10,286 bases of DNA, taken from Acidobacteriaceae bacterium. GTDB lineage: Bacteria > Acidobacteriota > Terriglobia > Terriglobales > SbA1. The notes beneath the pieces are model-generated. The model worked only from the letters and a program-made list of their open reading frames with translations. It searched no databases and was not told the origin of the DNA. Where the stretch lies: the NCBI GenBank assembly GCA_019237515.1, contig JAFAGX010000440.1:1-10286 (forward strand), given 5' to 3'. A program made the translations under genes and the position numbers. Positions 5,441 to 10,286 of this stretch are shown here, piece by piece; positions within the stretch are counted from its first letter, which is position 1; the number at the start of each line of letters is the position of its first letter.

Positions 5441-7342
5441 TCAGTCCGCATTTAAGCGGCCCAGAGGATTTGGACACGCTTCCGGCAAACCAGGATCCAT
5501 GAGCGCCCGTTTCAGGCGCACCTTTTCCTGCAATAAAGCCTGCAAATGCGCTGGTTCGTGCTTTCGCTGGGCCTGTAACTCTCGCTGAACCTGCTCTAGC
5601 TTTCTTCTGAGCTGAATTCGGCGCAACGCGCGCGCGGCCCCCTCGAGTTTCTCCGCCGTAAGTTCCTCATCGTCTCTCATGAGAATGGAAGCCAGCAGGT
5701 TCCGCTCGGAATCCGTCAACGAAAGTGCCAACGGATCGGCGCCTTCGTTATGGAGCAGGATTTCGATTAGAGATTCCGTGGCCAATCCGGTGTGAAGCTG
5801 CTCGCTGGTCAGCGCGAAATGGGCCTGGCGGGCTGGATCGAATTCATCTTCCGCGCCATCGCGGGCCGAAAGATGGCCCTCGGCGGTCTGGATCTGGTTA
5901 GCGGAGGTAAGTGCGCGGATGAAGATCTTCTCGGCATCTGTAATCTGGGCCTCCGTAGGTGCTTTCACAGTTGCAGAGGACCGAGTGACGGCCGCGTGCT
6001 TGAGTTCTTGCCGCAGCACGGCGGAATCGATTCCCAGCTTCTGCGCCATCTCCTGCGCTAGTTCATCGCGGACGATGCGGCTTGGTACCTGTTGAATATG
6101 GGGAAGCAGGTAATTCACCGCCTTTACTTTTCCTTCAGCGCTGCGAATAGGAAATTGCACCCGGGCGCGCTCGATCAGGTAGCTAAAATAGGGCTGGGAA
6201 CTTTTGAGCGCCTCAGCGTAGGGAGCTTTGCCTCTGCGGCGGATAAACAGGTCAGGGTCAAGGCCGGCCTCCAAGGTTAATACCTTGATCTGGAACTCCT
6301 CCTGCACCAGCAGACCCAGCGTGCGCTCCGTTGCTTTGGCACCGGCAGTGTCGGGATCGAAATTCACCACCACATTTTTGCTGAATCTGCCGAGGAGCTT
6401 GGCCTGGAGCTCGGTGAAGGCAGTGCCAGAACTTGCGATGACATTGTGAAGCCCAGCCGCGTAGACCGAAATGCAGTCCATCTGCCCTTCGACCAGGATG
6501 GCGTAATCCAGTTGGCGAATGGCGTCTTTTGCGCGATCAAGATTGAACAAGACCCGAGATTTGGAATAGATGGCGGTCTCTGGCGAGTTGAGGTACTTGG
6601 GGCCGGCCTTCTCTTCGGTTGAAAGCGTACGTCCGGTGAACGCGATCACGCGCCCGCTGTCGTTAGCGATGGGGAAGATTATCCGGTTGCGGAATTTGGA
6701 ATAGATAGAGGCTGTCGGTCGTCCTTCGTCGTTCGTCGTTCGCGGTTTTTCCGGAATCTTCTCGTCCGCCTGCTTCCAAGAAAAGAGGCCGCTTTCCCGC
6801 AGCGTCTTTTCGTCGAACTCGGCGCGCAAACGATCGCGAAGTAAGAAACCCGACTCAGGCCCGTAGCCGATGCGGAAGCCTTTAATCATTTCGTCGGTGA
6901 GCCCGCGCCCTGCAAGGTATTCGCGAGCATGCGCGCCTTCAGGACGTTTCAGATGTTCCTGGAAGAATTCGCAGGCGCGAGTGTGCACTTCGAGGAGGAC
7001 CGTGCGAAGCTTAGCTTCCTCCGCTTCTGCCGGCGTGCTGAAACTGACCTTGGGTAGAGGGATTCCGAGCTTCTGGGCGACGGACCGGACAGCCTCCGGA
7101 AAAGTGATGTTCTCAATTTTTTGAACAAAGCTGAAAACGTCTCCGGAAACACCGCAACCGAAGCAGTGGTAGAACTGGCGCGTAGCGTGAACGGAAAAAG
7201 ACGGCGTTTTTTCGCCGTGAAATGGGCAAAGGCCGGAATAATTTTGCGAGCCCGCCTTCTTCAGCTTTACGTAATCGCCGACGATGCGCACGATATCCGC
7301 CTGCTGTTTGACGGTATAGGCGAAGTCACCAGGATTGGCCAT
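5441..7342 (-). CDS. dnaG: DNA primase DnaG
   Basis: DnaG makes the RNA primers for lagging-strand synthesis and is recruited to the fork by DnaB. The N-terminal CHC2-type zinc domain has C39, H42, C60 and C63 (CPFH ... YHCFGC). The RNA polymerase core follows at about 125-370, with FRNRIIFPI (217-225) and GRTLSTEEKAGPKYLNSPET (237-256). The Toprim motifs are EGQMD (E285) and FDPDTAG (D329, D331), which bind the catalytic metals. The charged helical C-terminus (about 465-620) is the helicase-binding region. At 633 residues it is somewhat longer than usual. The start is ATG at 7342, with no clear ribosome binding site. Residues 199-210 (KPRTTNDEGRPT) are encoded by a 7-base tandem repeat tract just before FRNR, possibly a repeat-derived insertion. 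rpsU, the usual upstream neighbour, is missing. Identity is certain. Confidence 0.98.
   Translation of the reverse strand: MANPGDFAYTVKQQADIVRIVGDYVKLKKAGSQNYSGLCPFHGEKTPSFSVHATRQFYHCFGCGVSGDVFSFVQKIENITFPEAVRSVAQKLGIPLPKVSFSTPAEAEEAKLRTVLLEVHTRACEFFQEHLKRPEGAHAREYLAGRGLTDEMIKGFRIGYGPESGFLLRDRLRAEFDEKTLRESGLFSWKQADEKIPEKPRTTNDEGRPTASIYSKFRNRIIFPIANDSGRVIAFTGRTLSTEEKAGPKYLNSPETAIYSKSRVLFNLDRAKDAIRQLDYAILVEGQMDCISVYAAGLHNVIASSGTAFTELQAKLLGRFSKNVVVNFDPDTAGAKATERTLGLLVQEEFQIKVLTLEAGLDPDLFIRRRGKAPYAEALKSSQPYFSYLIERARVQFPIRSAEGKVKAVNYLLPHIQQVPSRIVRDELAQEMAQKLGIDSAVLRQELKHAAVTRSSATVKAPTEAQITDAEKIFIRALTSANQIQTAEGHLSARDGAEDEFDPARQAHFALTSEQLHTGLATESLIEILLHNEGADPLALSLTDSERNLLASILMRDDEELTAEKLEGAARALRRIQLRRKLEQVQRELQAQRKHEPAHLQALLQEKVRLKRALMDPGLPEACPNPLGRLNAD
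6713..6747. repeat. 7-base tandem repeat inside dnaG
   Basis: On the plus strand five 7-base units follow each other: 6713 (TGTCGGT), 6720 (CGTCCTT), 6727 (CGTCGTT), 6734 (CGTCGTT) and 6741 (CGCGGTT). The central two are identical and the outer ones decay by one or two bases. The tract encodes DnaG residues 199-210 on the minus strand and keeps the frame. Confidence 0.55.
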
Positions 7343-7381
7343 GAAGATAGAAGGATTGTGCGCCAGGGCAGAGCTGAAGGG

Positions 7382-7409
7382 AATATAGCATCTGTGCAGA
7401 AGTTGTGGA
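7382..7409 (-). promoter_or_regulatory. Promoter of dnaG, overlapped by DnaA-box-like element
   Basis: On the minus strand TCCACA (7409-7404, 4/6) is followed after 16 bases by TATATT (7387-7382, 5/6). TGC before the -10 matches the rpoD promoter arrangement. The predicted start near 7375 gives a leader of about 30 bases before the ATG. The -35 and spacer coincide with TGTGCAGAA-NN-TGTGGA (7393-7409, plus strand), copy 2 of the paired element at 3351-3367. Confidence 0.45.
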
Positions 7410-7510
7410 TTTCAAGGGTTTGCGGTTGACACGACAGGAAAACTCGGGTGTTTTAGAGGCGAAGGTTTGATGCGGTGAAACGATCGCATTTTTGGAAAAG
7501 TACTTAAGAG

Positions 7511-7546
7511 CAGTTCTCAGCGTGACAGTTCTCAGTTCTCAGTCAG
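7511..7546. repeat. 7-base tandem repeat, CAGTTCT unit, second locus
   Basis: CAGTTCT occurs exactly at 7511, 7526 and 7533. An 8-base degenerate unit (CAGCGTGA, 7518-7525) separates the first two, and CAGTCAG follows at 7540. It lies in the divergent dnaG-pcm spacer, about 55 bases before the pcm start. The unit is the same as at 3475-3505. The rest of this spacer (7410-7601) holds no gene. Confidence 0.6.
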
Positions 7547-7601
7547 CGCGAATTCAAAAATTCAGCAGCCGAGTGGTTCGCGGTATGCTCTCTGTATCCT
7601 T

Positions 7602-8270
7602 GTGAGCCCCGAAAACGATGGCGCACGATTCGCAGTGCAACGCGAGTTGATGGTCGCTGCCCAGCTGCGCGCGCGCGGAATTTCCGATGAACGCGTGCTC
7701 GCGGCCATGGGTCGTGTTCCTCGCCACTTGTTTGTCGCGGAAGAATATCGCGATCAGTCCTACGAAGATCACCCGGTTCCGATCGGGGAAGGCCAGACGC
7801 TCTCACAGCCATATATTGTGGCGATTATGCTGCAGGCATTATCGCTGAGTGGGGCCGAAAATGTGTTGGAGATCGGAACGGGTTCCGGTTATCAGACGGC
7901 GTTGCTATCGGAACTTGCGGCCCCGGTGTATTCGATCGAGCGGCACGCATCGCTGGCTGCGTCGGCCGAGCAGGTTTTGGCAGGTATCGGACATGGAAAT
8001 ATTCATATAGTGGTGGGGGATGGCAGTCAGGGACTGGCGGAGCATGCTCCATTTGCCGCAATTGTCGTGTCCGCGGCGGCGCCGAGCATTCCTCGCCCAT
8101 TATTCGAACAACTCGCGGAGAATGGGCGGATGGTCATTCCGGTCGGACCGGTGCATGCGCAAGAGTTGCAGTTGGTACGAAAGCGGAACGGTGAAGCCGT
8201 GATCGAGACTTTAGAGGGATGCCGTTTCGTGCCATTGATCGGAGGGCAGGGTTACCCGGAGGGATGGTAG
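7602..8270 (+). CDS. pcm: Protein-L-isoaspartate O-methyltransferase
   Basis: Pcm transfers a methyl group from S-adenosylmethionine to L-isoaspartyl residues in aged proteins, which starts their conversion back to aspartate. It is a cytoplasmic repair enzyme. The 222 residues match the family length. Seen in order are the substrate-side signature GEGQTLSQPYIVA (62-74), the SAM-binding motif I VLEIGTGSGYQTA (88-100), the acidic end of the second strand (YSIER, 110-114), IVVSAAAPSIP (154-164) and the C-terminal FVPLIGGQGYPEGW (209-222). The start is GTG at 7602. An ATG slightly upstream reaches a stop after six codons, so it is excluded. No clear ribosome binding site is visible. It is the first gene of a plus-strand set with ubiA and mqnE, divergent from dnaG. 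Identity is very secure. Confidence 0.95.
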   Translation: MSPENDGARFAVQRELMVAAQLRARGISDERVLAAMGRVPRHLFVAEEYRDQSYEDHPVPIGEGQTLSQPYIVAIMLQALSLSGAENVLEIGTGSGYQTALLSELAAPVYSIERHASLAASAEQVLAGIGHGNIHIVVGDGSQGLAEHAPFAAIVVSAAAPSIPRPLFEQLAENGRMVIPVGPVHAQELQLVRKRNGEAVIETLEGCRFVPLIGGQGYPEGW

Positions 8271-8321
8271 GTTGGTGGCGGCAATACCCGCAGAGGCTTT
8301 TTGATCCTTTAGAATCTTGCT

Positions 8322-9185
8322 GTGCCTGTCCTTCACAGCCTGCGCGTCACGCTGGAGATGATCAAATGGGAGCATTCAATCTTCGTGCTTCCATTTGCGC
8401 TCTGCGGTGCAATGCTGGCCGCAAACGGCCTGCCCTCCGCGCACGTCCTGGTGTGGATCATCGTCGCAATGGTAACGGCTCGTTCGGCCGCGATGGCATT
8501 CAACCGGCTGGCCGACGCATCCATCGATGCTGCCAATCCGCGCACGCGCACGCGGGCTTTGCCCACGGGAGCGCTTAGTCCGGCTTTCGTCGCCACGTTC
8601 GTAGTCATTTCCTGTGCGTTGTTTGTCATCGCTGCTTCGCAGCTGAATCGTTTGTCGTTTGTTTTATCGCCGGTCGCGCTGGCAATACTGCTGCTCTACT
8701 CCTACACCAAGAGGTTCACCCGCTGGTCTCACCTCGTCCTCGGTTTTGCCATGGGCATCGCCCCGTCGGCAGCGTGGATCGCGGTTCGCGGCTCATTGAA
8801 TCCCCGCATCCTGCTTCTCACGGCAGCAGTTACTTTCTGGGGCGGCGGATTTGACGTCCTGTATGCCTGCCAGGATTACGAGTTTGACCGCGAATCCGGG
8901 CTGCATTCCATACCTCGGTATTGTGGAATCGGGAAATCGCTGTGGGTCGCTCGCGCGTTTCACATGATGATGCTGCTGCTTTTGATCAGCCTGGTCGGCG
9001 TGTTCGGGTTGGGGAAACTGGCAATTGCCGGTGTAGCGGCTGTTGCGCTGCTGCTTGCATATGAACATTCACTGGTTTCGGTTCACGACTTATCAAAACT
9101 GAACGCGGCTTTTTTTACGATGAATGGGGTGATCTCGGTTGTGTTCTTTCTATTCATCGCCGGCGATTTGCTATTGCGACACTGA
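8322..9185 (+). CDS. ubiA: UbiA-family polyprenyltransferase, probably menaquinone pathway (MqnP-like)
   Basis: This integral membrane enzyme attaches a polyprenyl chain to an aromatic acceptor. The 287 residues are dominated by hydrophobic helices, about eight or nine segments. The first Asp-rich motif is NRLADASID with N61, D65 and D69. The second is DVLYACQDYEFD with D178, Y181, D185 and D189. Together they bind the prenyl diphosphate through magnesium. The start is GTG at 8322, 51 bases after pcm, with no strong ribosome binding site. The next gene is mqnE, so the acceptor is most likely 1,4-dihydroxy-6-naphthoate of the futalosine menaquinone pathway rather than 4-hydroxybenzoate of ubiquinone synthesis. 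Family membership is seen directly, while substrate is inferred from the neighbour. Confidence 0.92.
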   Translation: MPVLHSLRVTLEMIKWEHSIFVLPFALCGAMLAANGLPSAHVLVWIIVAMVTARSAAMAFNRLADASIDAANPRTRTRALPTGALSPAFVATFVVISCALFVIAASQLNRLSFVLSPVALAILLLYSYTKRFTRWSHLVLGFAMGIAPSAAWIAVRGSLNPRILLLTAAVTFWGGGFDVLYACQDYEFDRESGLHSIPRYCGIGKSLWVARAFHMMMLLLLISLVGVFGLGKLAIAGVAAVALLLAYEHSLVSVHDLSKLNAAFFTMNGVISVVFFLFIAGDLLLRH

Positions 9186-9237
9186 GTGCCGATTGCAACT
9201 GTGATTTGTAGCAGTTCATGAGTTATCATCGATTTTG

Positions 9238-10286
9238 ATGCCCAACCTGCATCCATTCCAGACGGATGACGCGCGGCTTCACCCGATCCAAGACAAGGTC
9301 CTGGCGGGCGAACGCCTGAACAGCAATGATGCGCTGAATCTTTATCGAACTGGAGACATACTTGCGGTTGGCTGGCTGGCCAATCATGTCCGCGAACAAC
9401 GGCATGGCGACCGAACTTATTTCAACGTCAATCGGCACCTGAATCCGACGAATGTTTGCGTGGCAGCCTGCCGATTATGCGCATTTGGCCGGAAGAAAGA
9501 TACGCCGGGCGCTTATACCATGGCGCTTGAGGAAGCCTTCGAGACTGCCTCGTCAGGATACGACGAGGCGGTCACGGAATTTCATATTGTCGGCGGATTG
9601 CATCCGGATTTGCCTTTCCAATATTTTCTCGATCTCATTTCCGGGTTGAAACAGCGCTTTCCGCAGGTTCATTTGAAAGCCTTCACGATGGTCGAGGTCG
9701 CTTATCTGGCAAAGCGGGCCAAACTTTCCATCCGCGAGACGCTCGAACAACTGAAAGCGGCCGGAGTAGATTCATTGCCTGGCGGAGGCGCTGAAATTTT
9801 CGCCGATCGAGTCCGGCACATCATTTGCGATCACAAAATTGATGGCGATCAGTGGCTCGAGACTGCGCGGCTGGCACATCAACTCGGGCTGAAATCGAAT
9901 GCGACCATGCTATACGGGCACGTCGAAAATGATGAAGACCGCGTGGATCACCTGCTGAAATTACGCGCCTTGCAGGATGAAACCGGCGGATTTCAGACAT
10001 TCATCCCGCTGGCATTCCATCCGGATAACACGGCGCTACAACATCTGCCGAAAACCACTGGCATGCTCGATATCAAGCAGATCGCCGTAAGCCGGCTGGT
10101 GCTGGACAATTTCCCGCATATTAAGGCTTACTGGCAGATGATGACTGCAAAAATCGCACAGATTTCATTGCGATTTGGTGCTGACGATATCGATGGCACG
10201 GTGGTAGAAGAAAAAATCTACCATGATGCTGGCGCCAGCACTCCTCAGGGCATGCGCCGGCACGAGCTACTGCGGTTGATTCGTGA
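9238..10286 (+). CDS. mqnE: Aminofutalosine synthase MqnE, C-terminus outside window
   Basis: MqnE is a radical SAM enzyme that joins the 5'-deoxyadenosyl radical from SAM to the enolpyruvyl ether of benzoate made by MqnA, giving aminofutalosine. This is the second step of futalosine-dependent menaquinone synthesis. The visible 349 residues include the iron-sulfur motif C74-xxx-C78-xx-C81 (CVAACRLC). Downstream are FHIVGGLHPDLPFQYFLDL (116-134), HLKAFTMVE (145-153), DSLPGGGAEIF (178-188), SNATMLYGH (220-228) and LQDETGGFQTFIPLAFHP (245-262), all typical of MqnE rather than MqnC. The start is ATG at 9238. An earlier ATG at 9219 is closed after six codons. It begins 52 bases after ubiA, so it is probably cotranscribed. 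Only the last few tens of residues are missing at the right edge. Confidence 0.95.
   Translation, partial: MPNLHPFQTDDARLHPIQDKVLAGERLNSNDALNLYRTGDILAVGWLANHVREQRHGDRTYFNVNRHLNPTNVCVAACRLCAFGRKKDTPGAYTMALEEAFETASSGYDEAVTEFHIVGGLHPDLPFQYFLDLISGLKQRFPQVHLKAFTMVEVAYLAKRAKLSIRETLEQLKAAGVDSLPGGGAEIFADRVRHIICDHKIDGDQWLETARLAHQLGLKSNATMLYGHVENDEDRVDHLLKLRALQDETGGFQTFIPLAFHPDNTALQHLPKTTGMLDIKQIAVSRLVLDNFPHIKAYWQMMTAKIAQISLRFGADDIDGTVVEEKIYHDAGASTPQGMRRHELLRLIR

Noticed and set aside
7426..7431. Perfect TTGACA upstream of pcm
   Set aside because: At 17-base spacing the -10 would be TGTTTT, only 3/6 to consensus and lacking the key A. No convincing pcm promoter could be assigned.

Overview
The window carries core housekeeping genes of a moderately GC-rich Gram-negative-type bacterium. 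The most likely source is an acidobacterium (Acidobacteriota, perhaps Terriglobia). That guess rests on the style of the TPR protein, the futalosine-type menaquinone genes and the intergenic repeat phrases. It is inference, not a search result. No mobile element, CRISPR array, rRNA or tRNA gene was found.

Left part, minus strand, in transcription order: dnaG (primase, 7342-5441), rpoD (primary sigma factor, 5228-3537), dnaB (replicative helicase, 2773-1394) and a TPR-repeat protein that runs off the left edge (810-1). dnaG and rpoD form the core of the classical macromolecular synthesis operon, but rpsU is absent upstream of dnaG. The genes look separately controlled. Recognisable sigma-70-type promoters lie before dnaG (7382-7409), rpoD (5327-5356) and dnaB (2906-2934). 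Intrinsic terminators follow rpoD (3509-3531) and sit just before the dnaB promoter (2944-2982). DnaG and DnaB work together at the fork: the C-terminal domain of DnaG binds the helicase.

Right part, plus strand, divergent from dnaG: pcm (protein-L-isoaspartate methyltransferase), a UbiA-family prenyltransferase and mqnE (aminofutalosine synthase, cut by the right edge). They are spaced about 50 bases apart, like an operon. mqnE marks the futalosine route to menaquinone, so the UbiA protein is probably the prenyltransferase of that route (MqnP-like).

The spacers hold most of what is unusual. A 7-base tandem repeat (CAGTTCT unit) occurs in two spacers, and another 7-base tandem repeat (CGTCGTT unit) lies inside dnaG. 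A 17-base element resembling a pair of DnaA boxes occurs twice, once over the dnaG promoter. A strong terminator lies about 530 bases beyond the rpoD terminator with no convincing gene before it, which may point to a small RNA. rpoD has a leader hairpin next to its ribosome binding site. dnaB has a possible leaderless upstream ORF, and both dnaB and rpoD appear to start with TTG. I see no clear undescribed multi-gene system here.
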